DNA of 64,000 nucleotides from Lamellibrachia satsuma (Eukaryota; Annelida; Polychaeta; Sabellida; Siboglinidae): NCBI GenBank assembly GCA_033239005.1, contig BSQZ01000034.1, positions 6,362,501 to 6,426,500 of the forward strand, read 5' to 3'. Shown piece by piece: positions 10,721 to 21,252 of this stretch (position 1 is its first letter; each line of letters starts with the position of its first letter). The notes under the pieces were generated by a model. It saw only the letters and a program-made list of their open reading frames with translations, ran no database searches and was not told where the DNA came from. The position numbers and the translations under genes were made by a program.

Positions 10721-12500
10721 CACTCTGCTAAAGCCTCCGGGAATAATTCTTCCACAATCCAGTAACACTGAAACACTGTGCAGTGACTTCGCAACCTACT
10801 TTGCAGAGAAAACACAAAGAATTAGAATGCAGATACACACAAAGCTTACCAATGATGAAGAGTATTCTTGTTGTGCTATCGACTCTGGCAGCCAAAGCCA
10901 ACGTTTGTCGAACGAACTCAATCGACTGCTACCTACTAGTGAAGAGGAAATGAAGAACATCATCAGCCTATGCCAATCAAAGACATGCAGCCTGGACTCT
11001 TGCCCCACTGATCTGTTGAAGAAAACAGTTGGTGTGCACATTCCTTATCTGGTGGCAATAGTGAATAACAGCTTTAAGCAAGGACTCTTTCCGATCACGT
11101 TGAGAACAGCAATAGTAAAACCACTTCTGAAATCCGACACTCTCGACAAAGACATGTTAAAGAACTACAGACCAGTGTCAAATATAGCATTCGTCGGCAA
11201 AGTCTTGGAGAAAGTGGCAGTTCGTCGTTTGCTTGACCATCTGACATTGAATGGGCTGCACGAAGAATACCAATCGGCATATAAGATGCTTCACAGTACA
11301 GAAACAGCTCTACTGCGTGTTCAGCATGACATTGCTAGTGTACTCGACAAGAATCGTGCAATGCTGTTTGTCATGCTGGACTTATCAAGTGCATTTGACA
11401 CGATTGACCATGAACATTTGCTGACACTACTGCACGACGAATACGGTGTGTGTGGAATAGCGTTATCATGGTTCCGGACGTACTTGGAAGACCGCACCCA
11501 CTGTGTCAAGATAGACTCAAAAACATCCGCGACTATTCCGCTACAGAGTGGTGTGCCACAGGGCTCGGTCCTTGGGCCAGTTATGTTCACTCTATACACC
11601 ACCCCATTGCAGCGGATATTCAAAAGACATGGCATAAAATACCATAAGTATGCCGACGACATTCAACTATATGCGTCGTACAATCCCGCTACATCAGGCG
11701 ACCAAGTGATAACTGCGAGGCGACTCGAAAACTGTATTGGGGAAGCTAGACGATGGATGGCGCTGCGCATGCTGAAACTAAACGACGAAAAAACAAAGAT
11801 GATGATCTTTACATCAAAACATCATCTCAGGATGTACGGAGGCTGCTCCTTGAGAATCGGAGATGATACGGTTTCACCATCAGATCGCATAAGGAATTTG
11901 GGAGTTCACATGGATCAACATCTGACGATGACAGATCATGTGACTGCTGTGTGTGCCGCATGTAACTACCATCTGTACAGACTGTCGTCAATACGGCACT
12001 ATTTAACAACTGAAGCCGCGAAAAGCGCTGTCAATGCACTCGTCACCTCTCGCCTGGACTACTGTAACTCCCTCTTGCATAACATACCGTTATCACAGAC
12101 AGCCCGGTTGCAGCGTGTCCAGAACAATGCAGCCAGGCTAATAACACGCACCAGTAAACACGACCACATCACACCAGCGTTGAAGGAGTTGCATTGGCTG
12201 CCGGTTGAGAGCCGAATCGCCTTCAAGATGTTGGTAATGACTTATAAATGCATCAATGGTTTGGCGCCGTCTTATCTTGCAGAACTTGTTCAACCACGAA
12301 AACGTGACGGACGCCTACGCCAGAACTATGCGCCAACACTGCACCAAGGCATAACAAAGAAGTGTATTGGCGATTCGGCATTTGGCACAGCAGCACCACG
12401 ACTATGGAATGAATTACCTGTGAACATTCGTGCATCGGGAACACTTTCTGTGTTTAGAAAGTGTTTAAAGACATATCTTTTTATTGGACATTTTAATTAA
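10686..12500 (+). pseudogene. L2 ORF2 C-terminal part: reverse transcriptase
   Basis: An uninterrupted frame of 604 codons covers the rest of ORF2. The real junction with the endonuclease is near [12 protein letters not shown], so the first residues after the ATG are out of frame. RT boxes in order: [19 protein letters not shown] (about 11158), [16 protein letters not shown] (about 11270), [17 protein letters not shown] (11374), [20 protein letters not shown] (about 11552), [12 protein letters not shown] (11641) with YADD, then KLNDEKTKM and NLGVHMD. The end [16 protein letters not shown] and [13 protein letters not shown] is typical of L2/CR1. Intact catalytic residues suggest recent insertion, but the frameshifts upstream kill it. 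Confidence 0.9.
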
Positions 12501-13125
12501 TTTAAATTGTTTTGAAATGATGGACATTGCTTTATAATTTCTTTTTAATGTTATATACATTTTAATTAGTGCTTAGATTTTTATATTAATTTATATAGTT
12601 TACATAAAAAATTTTTAGTACAGTATTAGTTTAGTTTAGTTTATATAATTTCCATACACATTTTTGGTACAGTATTTATTTATTTATTTTTATATTAGTT
12701 TACATAATTTCCATATTAATGTACGTCTTTAAACCAGTGTTTAATTTGTTTAAAATTAATTTATATAATTTACATACAAAGCATTGTAAGTCTTAAAACC
12801 AAAGTTTAATTTTATTTATATAATTTACATTCCTCTTTTAGTATTGTACGTCTTAAAACCAGTGTTCATATATATATATATTTTTAATAAGGTACAGTTT
12901 ATCTATTTATATTTATTAATATACATTTGTACAGCGCATCGATCCGCCATGCGGGAATTAGCGCTATAGAAAAAATATTATTATTATTATTATTTTGGCA
13001 CCTTCAGCATGGTAATTTATTTTGTGGTGCAATCATTTGCAATATTGTTTCGCCCTTCCTTTCTGGGCGTGACTGACATTCAAGTTAGTTGATTAAATAC
13101 ACAAAAACACTAGCTTAACAAAGCC

Positions 13126-13175
13126 CATTGGTTGTGCATCAGAAATGTAGTCACGTGGTATTGCACTTTATAAGG
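13126..13175 (+). promoter_or_regulatory. Core promoter of peptide gene copy 2
   Basis: In order: an inverted CCAAT box in cccattgg (about 13124-13131), an E-box CACGTG (13152-13157) and a TATA-like TTTATAA (13167-13173). The same three sites with the same spacing occur before copy 3 (42941-42987). Conservation between the two copies is the main support. The upstream segment gggcgtgactgacattca (13062) is also shared. Confidence 0.75.
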
Positions 13176-13197
13176 ACATAACACGTAGAGATAATAT

Positions 13198-13255
13198 ACT
13201 CGCTGTTGTATCGTCTCACTGCAACTGCACCAACATATTTACTATCGATATTCTG
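13198..13255 (+). other. Untranslated exon 0 of peptide gene copy 2
   Basis: The start is inferred about 30 bases after the TATA box. The exon contains cactgcaactgcaccaacat and ends at ttctg with a gtatgt donor (13256). Copy 3 has the equivalent exon ending atcctg with a gtacgt donor at 43071. The next exon starts after ttgtttcgcag (13492). Confidence 0.6.
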
Positions 13256-13512
13256 GTATGTGCCAATTTGATATGATAATTTATTTGTTACTCTGTTGTG
13301 GCTTGTGTAACATTGTCGTACAATATAAAATTTACTTTACAACAATATTTACATTCATTGATATATGTTCCTTGTGAAAAACACATTTATTACTATGGAT
13401 AGTTTCCTTGGCTTACCTTTCAAAAACAATTCCATTATTTCGAACGATTCTTACATCAACATTATTGTACAGTTGTTCATCTTGTTTCGCAGGTGACAAT
13501 TGTTCAAGTGAA

Positions 13513-14790
13513 ATGGCTAACATACGTGGACTGCTGGTGTTGAGCTTCGTGTGCTTACTGCTGTATCAGGTAACGTTCAAAGTATTATTACATTAATTTC
13601 GAAATATGTCATGATGTACATTTGTTTTAAAATAATGGTTTTTTTCTCAATACCTGTTCAGTAGATTTGCCAGTTTGTTATACAATATATGTTACATCAG
13701 GGAATGTCTAGTAAAGCATTTGTTAGGGAAAATATGTTACATTAGGGAATGTCTTGTAAAAGGGTTGCTTGCCTAATTAAGTTCGACATATGTACATTTG
13801 TTTTTAGTATATGTGTTTCAATACCTGTTCAGTAGATTTACCTGCTTGTTAGGGAATATATGTTACTTTGGGGAATGTCCAGTAAAGCATTTGTTAGGAC
13901 AAATATTTTACATTAGGGAATGTCTTATAAAGCATTTGTGAGGGAAGACGTGTTACGTTAGTGAATTTCTAGTAAAGCATTTGCTAGTATCGCCATATAT
14001 CCAGTATTCGCCACATGGTAAGCTTTTACTACATATATTAAATGAATACGTTGTTAACAAGGTGCACTGCGAGTGTCTACTATATCGCATTGCATTGTCA
14101 TTGTTTAGACGATGTCACCGAGCGAGGCATGCCAGCCTAAACCGTGTAAAATCAAGTAAGTGACGTAAACAAAGTGAACTGATAAGCATATGTCATGCAG
14201 ACTATATATTTGTCACATGCGACAGACACCCTCGCTTTGTCTTTGTCAGCGATATTTAAAGGAACCTCCTATGCTATCGCATGTTCACACTGGTGATCAA
14301 ATTGCAACTGTTTCGCGTAAATTAAATTATCATGTCAACTGTATCAATTTAATATCGCCTCCATATATTTGTGGAGTTTCTATATGTGGATACACTAATC
14401 CGTTTACAATTATTAACAAAACAGTATGCAGGTCAACACTCGTTTTACACTTTGTTTAAGGAAGACTTTTATGAGAAACGTCAAACGCAGTTACCTTCAT
14501 TTACAACGTATAATAAAAAATGCGAGTTGAAAGCTGCGTAATTAGGCAATGCTCCTTGTAATGTTTTTTATTGATCCTACTGAATTAACGATATGTTTAT
14601 TTAAAGCAGCATATATGCATGCACATGTGGATGTCACATGTATTTTTAAGGGTGTTCAATGTTGGTGTTCAAATGTTGATGTCGCATGTATTATTTCAGG
14701 TGTTCTATGCGCTCCGGCCCAACTTGGTACTTTGACTGCTCGAGAAAATGCGGTATCGCTAACTGCATGCCTCCCCGAAGACAAAACTAA
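13513..14790 (+). CDS. Secreted cysteine-rich peptide, copy 2 (three coding exons)
   Basis: Coding exons 13513-13569, 14109-14155 and 14700-14790, each with consensus GT-AG ends (gtaacg, ttgtttag, gtaagt, tatttcag). Exon 1 starts at the first ATG of an exon that begins at 13493 and encodes 19 residues with a hydrophobic core GLLVLSFVCLLL, a secretion signal. Exon 2 adds 15 codons plus two bases around SEAC. Exon 3 completes the split codon and adds 29 codons to TAA at 14788. The mature part would have six cysteines, spacing C-x4-C-x3-C-x11-C-x3-C-x4-C, enough for three disulfides, and a basic tail RRQN. Exon 3 continues untranslated to 14819, then intron 3 and UTR exon 4. Phase (0 then 2) is the same in copy 3. 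Family unknown: defence peptide, toxin or signalling peptide are all possible. About 63 codons in all. Confidence 0.75.
13640..13985 (+). repeat. Imperfect tandem repeat in intron 1 of copy 2
   Basis: Units of about 45 bases built on gttacattagggaatgtct and gtaaagcatttgttaggg recur five times with drift. A larger duplication of about 170 bases repeats caatacctgttcagtagatt (13649 and 13819). Intron 1 of copy 3 lacks the array. Confidence 0.75.
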
Positions 14791-14904
14791 AATAAATCAT
14801 AAGTATCCAGTAAGTATCTCATACTACTAAATGTGTTATCGAAGAATTGATATCACATACATTGACTTGTAACACGTCTTCGCAAAATATGACATATGAG
14901 CTGA

Positions 14905-15040
14905 TCCCTCCATCACTCCCTCCCTCCCTTCCTCCCATGCCCTTCCTCCCATGCCCATCCTTCCTCCTTCCCCTTCCCTCCCTCCGTCCCTCCTTCCCAC
15001 CCTCCCATTACAACCTCCCTCCCTCTCTCCGTTCCTCATT
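14905..15040 (+). repeat. Pyrimidine-rich CCCTCC tract in intron 3 of copy 2
   Basis: Imperfect tccctccctcc units, equivalent to the tract at 1178-1335. The glycine/arginine-rich minus-strand frame over it is an artefact. Confidence 0.85.
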
Positions 15041-15182
15041 TCCATGTCTCGTTGATTCGCAGTTGACGTTTCTTGTTATAAAATGCCAATATGTGCTTTG
15101 TCAAATACTGTTACCCAAACAATCACGTTCACTCTCTTCACACGATGTTATTCTTACTACAAAATCACACGTTTGCCTTCAG

Positions 15183-15360
15183 GGAGGAGCGTTCCGGCAG
15201 AGGTCCCGACTCAAGTCCACCGTAGACCACGTGACACTGACTACAAAATACTGTTACTAACTTGTGTTATTCTATCTAATATGACTACTCGGCAAAAATA
15301 GTTACAACGATATTTATCATTTGTTAATATTCTTGTTGCGTCATATTAAAGCTTATTTTA
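15183..15360 (+). other. Exon 4 of peptide gene copy 2 (probable 3' UTR)
   Basis: It follows acgtttgccttcag (ends 15182), the same acceptor as in copies 1 and 3. Untranslated in this copy because exon 3 ends in a stop. A possible ATTAAA signal lies near 15347. The end is not defined by sequence. Confidence 0.45.
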
Positions 15361-15639
15361 ATGAATATGTTTCGTGTTTCTTCTGAATAATTCACCTTTG
15401 GTATAAAAAAAATGCAGCACATTGTAGGCAGTATACGTAGGCAGGATGTTTGTTCTTCATCGACAGTATAATGCACGCACCGAAGGTTCTCCTGACATAT
15501 CAGCATTGTCTGTTGACATTACTTATATATCGAAGAACATTATGTTATCACTGTGCACAATTTATACGATCACAATTAACCAAGATAGGTGGTCAATTAC
15601 GATCCATTATAGTTCATGCAATATTTTGTAACTGAAGCT

Positions 15640-16010
15640 GGGTAGTGTGACTCGGATAAAGGTAACGAAAACACGCACATATTTAAGGACGTATTGTCAT
15701 ACATTGTAAACCTCCCGCAATGGGCGCTGTAATCCTACATTGTAACACGACATCCCGCACCCTGGTTTGGGTTTTATTATCCAACAATTTTGTTTATGAA
15801 ACGACCTAACATATGTTGTTGTGGACATAGGTAATAAACGTAATTGTAATCCACACGGTATCTAAACAATGCCGATTGTTATTCGTTGCTGTGTCAACTT
15901 GTTTTTATAGAAATGAGCGTTTCTATGCCGGTCGTGGCATTGTCCATATGGCCGACTAGCTAATGTCCTTACATAAATTGTAGTAACAATGGCGCCACCT
16001 GACGATTGTC
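15640..16010 (-). repeat. Dispersed repeat, inverted relative to 49640-50190
   Basis: The reverse complement matches 49640-49740 (words tggcgcca, ctacaatttatgta and cacgaccggcat) and 50096-50200 (words acccaaacc, acaatgtaggattacagc). No coding content. Class unknown. Confidence 0.7.
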
Positions 16011-16089
16011 CGTATGCCCATTTCTTCCTACGGTTTAATGTCAATCAATCAATCAAAAGCGTTTATTCAAACAGATCAAGCAACTTAGA

Positions 16090-16195
<106 letters not shown>

Positions 16196-16344
16196 GTTCG
16201 ATTGTTCAAGTAACTACTGATCCACGAATGACATAAAGTTTTTTTATACAGTAGTTGACATTCTGGCTTTCAACAGACTGGCAACACCTTTCAACGTAGT
16301 GTCAATCAGTCCGTTGGGTGGCGCTACATAGTCTTCAGTCGCAT

Positions 16345-17290
16345 TGTGGATAGATCCATGGCTCGTTTGTTACCAGACAACACGTAGTAGTGTAGTGTAT
16401 AATGTTTGCGTCTACGTGGTCCTCTAGTTCTTTGATCTCGTTCTCCACTATAGCTCTGTCCTCTATACATTTGTCCGTCCTTCCGCACTCAAAGTCGTTG
16501 CTATCCGTTATACCGCATTCAAAATCGCTACTATCACTGATAATGTATATTGTTGACGCTGGCGATCAACTCGCGGCTCCGTCAGTGAAGACAATGTCGC
16601 TATCTTTCATTGTCAGATCGATCACGTGCTGCGGCGTCGTCTGTAAAGTCATACATGTCACAAGCCCCTTACATGGTCACTACTTCCACATCCGTCAGGG
16701 TGTAATAAATATAAGGATCATTCCTCGTTTTTGTTATCTTTGCTCTTATGCAGTATCGGTAGTGCCTGGAAACGTCCGTACTCATTAGTCAACGAATCAT
16801 ACACGTTTGCGTCAAATGTCACCAGTTTGTTCATCGTTTCGTCGAAAGCCGTTACCCATACTTTGTCGTCGTGTCACGCAATAGCAGTCCGGTTGCTTAA
16901 TGGAATGTCGGAACCCTCTGCTATGAATGTTTTAGACACATGTAACCCCTGTCGGATAAATTCATTCCACTTTCCTTACATTTAAACATCTTGCATACGC
17001 TAACCCACGATGATATTCACACGTGTCAATCTTCAATGGTCTACATAGAGCATATTCCCCATCGATTACCTCATGCATCTCTCCCAACTCCAGCTGGCGT
17101 TTTATTTCTATCATATTTTGCGTCATGTTGATTGTTTCGTTGCTGATGTTCTGAAACACAGTCGAATTGAAGGTTTGGACCAAGTGTCTTTATACGCGAA
17201 AAATCATCCTACGTTACCCTTGTTTGTTGTTTGCTAACTTTTTCAAAGAGGTCGAACTTTGGTCGACGCTTCACGCGTCTGTTCGACTTT
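16345..17290 (-). pseudogene. Unrecognised decayed minus-strand reading frame
   Basis: On the minus strand a protein-like reading continues for about 300 residues across a few stops and at least one frameshift. From the N-terminal side: TFNSTVFQNISNETINMTQN (near 17170), ALCRPLKIDTCEYHRGLAYA (about 17060-17000), WNEFIRQGLHVSKTFIAEGS, KVWVTAFDETMNKLVTFDAN (about 16868), SLTNEYGRFQALPI, then in another frame IYIISDSSDFECGITDSNDF (about 16550-16495) and ENEIKELEDHVDANI. It has several N-x-S/T sites and paired cysteines, as in secreted or envelope-like proteins. I cannot assign it to a family. It could be a host pseudogene or an old viral or transposon remnant. Confidence 0.3.
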
Positions 17291-17847
17291 GAATATGGCC
17301 TGATTCATCAAATCTACTAAAATTTTACTGCATCGTCAAGTATGATCTGTGCAGTTTGTTGTTGACTTAGTTTTTTTTTTCAAGCGCATGCATAATGGCC
17401 AGTATTTTCAATCCTCGTGTAAACGCGTTTGTTTAACATGTTTGCTGATACGTCTTCATTCATACCCGTTTCGTGATGTTTTGATCTGCCCCACTGTCTT
17501 CATGTCTGGTATCCATATTCCAATGATGAAAACACACAGACCCAACGCTTATACTCTACATTTATACATACTCGATGTATCATCGAACAGTAGTTATGAC
17601 CGACCTTCTTGTTTGCTGTAATTATAGTATACCGCTCTACCTATTCATTTGCTGCTCTGTATGTTTGGACAGCACATTTCCGAAGTCCAAAACTGTGTGT
17701 TCGTATCGCTAGCATTCACACCCGCTTGACGTGTCTGCCTCGACTACAACCGTTCATAGTCCACTCTTATAGCGTTACCGCAGCGTGTTTGTTATCACTA
17801 AGCGCTTGTTCCTGCATGTACTCATTACTTTATCGCATTCCTTGCAG
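17291..17847. other. Intergenic DNA, nothing recognised
   Basis: Short open frames are present on the + strand but show no recognisable protein words or paired splice sites. Confidence 0.35.
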
Positions 17848-18115
17848 GGCTCATCGAGTGGCCTGGACGTCTGTTATGGCGGAACTAGTGACAGTGACAG
17901 TCCTCTGGGGGTATCGATTGTTCGCCCTCAACACCGGGAAACTGGAGGGATGAATGTGTCGCATTGGCTATTATAATTATGGACAACGAAACGGCACGTG
18001 CGCATCTTACCGGGAAACCTCTTGCGTGGAACGCTTTGTTGGAGCAGGTGCGCTCTGGTCATTCGTCGAGACAATCTCGCAGACGTCGTCCCTCAACACT
18101 TGCAGACCGCTGCGG
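17848..18115 (+). other. Possible coding exon, unrecognised
   Basis: A reasonable acceptor (cattccttgcag, ends near 17847) and a donor (gctgcg|gtaaga, 18116) bracket two frames: one reads SGLDVCYGGTSDSDSPLGVS then IVRPQHRETGG and stops at 17974; the other opens at 17979 with MDNETARAHLTGKP and ends RRRRPSTLADRCG at the donor. Neither is a known family. There are no matching exons nearby, so this is only a candidate. Confidence 0.2.
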
Positions 18116-18955
18116 TAAGATCCTAAAACGTATATCTGCGTATTCCCAAACGACCCACTTGACACGATGGTGTAGCCATATTCTTGTAACAAACGTTATT
18201 CCAATATATAACATACATTCTACATGCTATACCTATCATCATATTTTTGTAACATATATTATATATTTTATGCGTGGTCTTACATTCTATTTTGTTTTTC
18301 ACTTCTGGATACGGAGCACTGACCACCCTAATGACTTTGACCTATCTACTGACCACTCTCGATAACTGACCGCTCCATGTCTCTTTTGGAAATGCCCCTA
18401 AGCACTCCTGGAAGATCCACGTCACCCCCCTGTGATTGTAAAGAGCCAATGACCAACAATTCAATATTTGACGTGACATTTTTGTGCCTAATGTACACTT
18501 ATATTACTGATGCGTTTACACGGAAATAAGTGTCATTACAAATAACGTTAACATGTTGTAAAGTTTTACAATGAAGTCCGTACTCTCCAGACTTATATCA
18601 CACTACTGGGGTTCACATATTATGTAATTTGCTACGTGCAGTTTGCTGCTGTTTTCATTAAAATTATGTACTTAGTGCACAACAGAGTGTCCACATTAGA
18701 TGGCTGTCCACTCGTCGGAGATTCAATCGAAGAAAAGAAACAACAGTACATATGTCAATGTTCAGGTACTGATTGTCCATGTGAGATGTTTCCTTCGACA
18801 AGCCCAGTTGCCCGAATACAGTACAAAATACACATGCAATCACATATACACACAAATACGTACATACGCGTGCATACATCCACACATGCATGCATACATT
18901 CATACATACTGGAACTTAATATATAATTGATGATAATTATTTTATGTCCAGTCCA
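18116..18955. other. Non-coding DNA with a small CATA-rich repeat
   Basis: No gene seen. About 18830-18910 holds an imperfect cacatacat/catgcatacat repeat. A 96-codon + frame (18636-18926) runs into the repeat and includes a short Cys-rich word (YICQCSGTDCPCEM), but I see no splice support. Confidence 0.4.
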
Positions 18956-21015
18956 ACTTTAAAGAAACAATGCAAACCATTTGTAATCATATATTTTTCA
19001 CCTCTTTCCACTCCTTTAGTTAACACCTTAATGTGACATTGTGGCATTCGATTTATTTCTTACAATTTATTTTCAAACATTTTCCCTTTCTTTGTTTTTC
19101 TCTTCCAACATACCAAACTGGCAAAAATGTCACAAACCACCTAGACACAATCCAATATCTTAAGCTATGGTGGTTGGAATCCTCAATTGTACAATCATCC
19201 AATTCAGATTTATGATCAACAGGGGCTGTGAAAGGTACGTCATTATATGGACCGGTATCCAGTCCTTGTGACTGTTCAAAGTGCCATACATTTCATCCCC
19301 GACATACTTGTTAATTCCAACGCCACGCCAGATCGACGTCTCTGGGAAGCATTCAGCCATGATGCAATTATTATGCAAATACTATTCATTCATATATCCA
19401 CGTATGTCTGTAGCCAGGTACTCATTTAAACAACTGAGTGAACTGTGGCAACTTGATTCCGGCCAGTGTTATGCACATACTGACAATCTGCAGTATATTC
19501 AAGAGCTCCAATTATTTATGCATCACAAGTTGACAGTTCCTCGACATTAATTAATGTCCAATTATCCACTAAATCACACCATCTGCAGTGTTTTGTATAC
19601 ATACATTACAGACGAAGTGTATTTGTTATCACGCATTAAAATTCACTCTGTAGATAAACCTATCAATGAAACTTGAGGGGAGGCAAGTTGAATATGCATC
19701 TAGATAGCAACTAGACAATGTATTCTGTTCAAACATTTGTTCATGCAGACACGAAAGAATTATCATATCTGAGCCTCGATCATCACCATAACTACCACTA
19801 ATTAGATAGTTACACTATAAAATGGGAGATACTGTTCTGTGTACTACTGTAAAATAAAGGGACTTAGGAGTTACAATAAGTGGTATTGCAGCATCAAAGG
19901 GTAATCCAATTATTGGGTTGATTAGGAGAAACATAACTTACAAGGATAAAAAGCTAATTATACTTCTTTATAAAGCAATAGTTAGACCTCAATAAGAATA
20001 CTGTATACAATCGTGGAGACCTTATTATTCAAGAACTGAGAGACATTAGTTATGAAGAACGCTTTAAAGAATGTGATTTAAAAACTCTACAGACAAGGCG
20101 GTTAAGAGGAGACCAGATTGAAGTTTTTAAGATATTGAATGGGTGTGAAATACATTTTTCTCTCAAAAAAAGTTAACAGAACTACAGGACAAAAAGTGTA
20201 AAGTTAGTAAAAAAAATCAGTCTAAATTGGATATCAAGAAATACTCATTCTCACCGAGGACAGCAAGTGAATGGAACAAATTATTTATGGATTGTATAAC
20301 CTCTAGAAGCGTGAATATGTTTAAAAACAAGTTGGACACAAATTTCAGGAGGGCGGGTTACACGTAGATGAATACTGATGGACTCTCGATAAGCCAATGG
20401 CTTCCTTGTCCACTTGCCATCTAGACCTTTGGCTTGGATGGCAAATCTTGTTGAAGAAAAACTAAATACATATTTATTCCAAATTGCATTTCTATCATAA
20501 ATAATCGGTTGTCCCTCGTTCTGGTAATGACTTTTGTGCGTCCCTCTTCTCTCGATTACGCTTAATTAATGTGTTCTGTTGGGACTCTGAACTCTTCTGT
20601 GTTCTATATTATTATTGTACATTAAAATTATTAACATTTATTATTGCATAACATTAAAATTGCATCATTAGAATAATAGACACATATCTCATATATACAA
20701 GTTATTGGTTTGTGCAAAAAAATACATAATAATTATGTGCTAACTGTTGCTGTACAAATGTGATCACATGCAAACTGCTTTTGTGGTGACTACATGCACT
20801 TTTTAGACTGGTGTTCTCTCCCTCCAAGTGACTGATGATATTGTTGAGGCAAAGTATCCTAGACATTAATCTTGATCTATTTTACTAATTTATTGCACAC
20901 TGCAACCTAAAGAAATAAACCACCTTCCCATCACATGACCATACTTTGTTCTTCCAAAGTTCAATGATACTCCTTCAGTGTTCCTATATTCTAACATCCA
21001 ATCCTTAGTCCCTTT
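18956..21015 (+). repeat. Composite dispersed repeat, copy 1 (matches about 26840-28115)
   Basis: The left part (19164-19600, words ctatggtggttg, atcatccaattca, actgttcaaag) and right part (20462-21010, words tatttattccaaatt, gtggtgactacatgcac, ccatcacatgacca) match 26915-27330 and 27570-28110. A minus-strand copy of the left part lies at 30640-31145. Between the two parts, a CR1 fragment has been inserted here only. Confidence 0.8.
19860..20455 (+). mobile_element. CR1-like LINE, 3' fragment
   Basis: Broken + frames give the C-terminal end of a CR1 ORF2: NPIIGLIRRNITYKDKKLII (about 19900), LLYKAIVRPQ, EYCIQSWRPYYSRTE, GDQIEVFKILNG (about 20110), KYSFSPRTVNEWNKL, VNMFKNKLDTNF. It ends with ttggcttggatggcaaatct and TGTTGAAG, the same 3' end as at 3200-3250. 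It lies inside the composite repeat, so it is younger than that repeat. Confidence 0.8.
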
Positions 21016-21252
21016 CGTTTCAATGCAATTGTCCGCTTCGTCTATTGTGTGGAGTGCTTTCTATGAGTTGACATAACGTCTTTGATGCCACTGGTGGTGT
21101 GCTAGGATCATCCCACCTTTGATGTTTTTGTTACAGTGTGTGTTAGCCCATCGCTCTTGACATACGGTTAGTCTCCCAGCAATACAGCCAGTATAGCTGC
21201 TATTTGCCCGTAACTGGGATAATACGATCTACTGTTTCAAATGTGTGTTAAC

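Larger units (their letters stand above)
9117..12994 (+). mobile_element. L2-type non-LTR retrotransposon, nearly full length, inactive
   Basis: Element with a 5' leader, an ORF2 broken by two frameshifts, an AT-rich 3' UTR (12501-12950) and an L2-style end: gcgctatagaaaaaatatta followed by ATT repeats (12962-12994). Both boundaries are inferred from block B: the left flank (tgtgtggatgctttca) matches 42616 and the right flank (gcaatcatttgcaatattg) matches 42664 with little between. The insertion therefore took place in block A only. No clean target duplication could be identified. Confidence 0.85.
8340..15600 (+). repeat. Segmental duplication block A (holds peptide gene copy 2)
   Basis: Collinear with block B (about 38330-46440) from the gaacgagcgctgt landmark through the promoter, exons and introns of the peptide gene, and with block C (1-1985) from after exon 2. 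Block A is interrupted by an L2 element (about 9117-12994) that is missing from block B. Edges are approximate. Confidence 0.75.
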
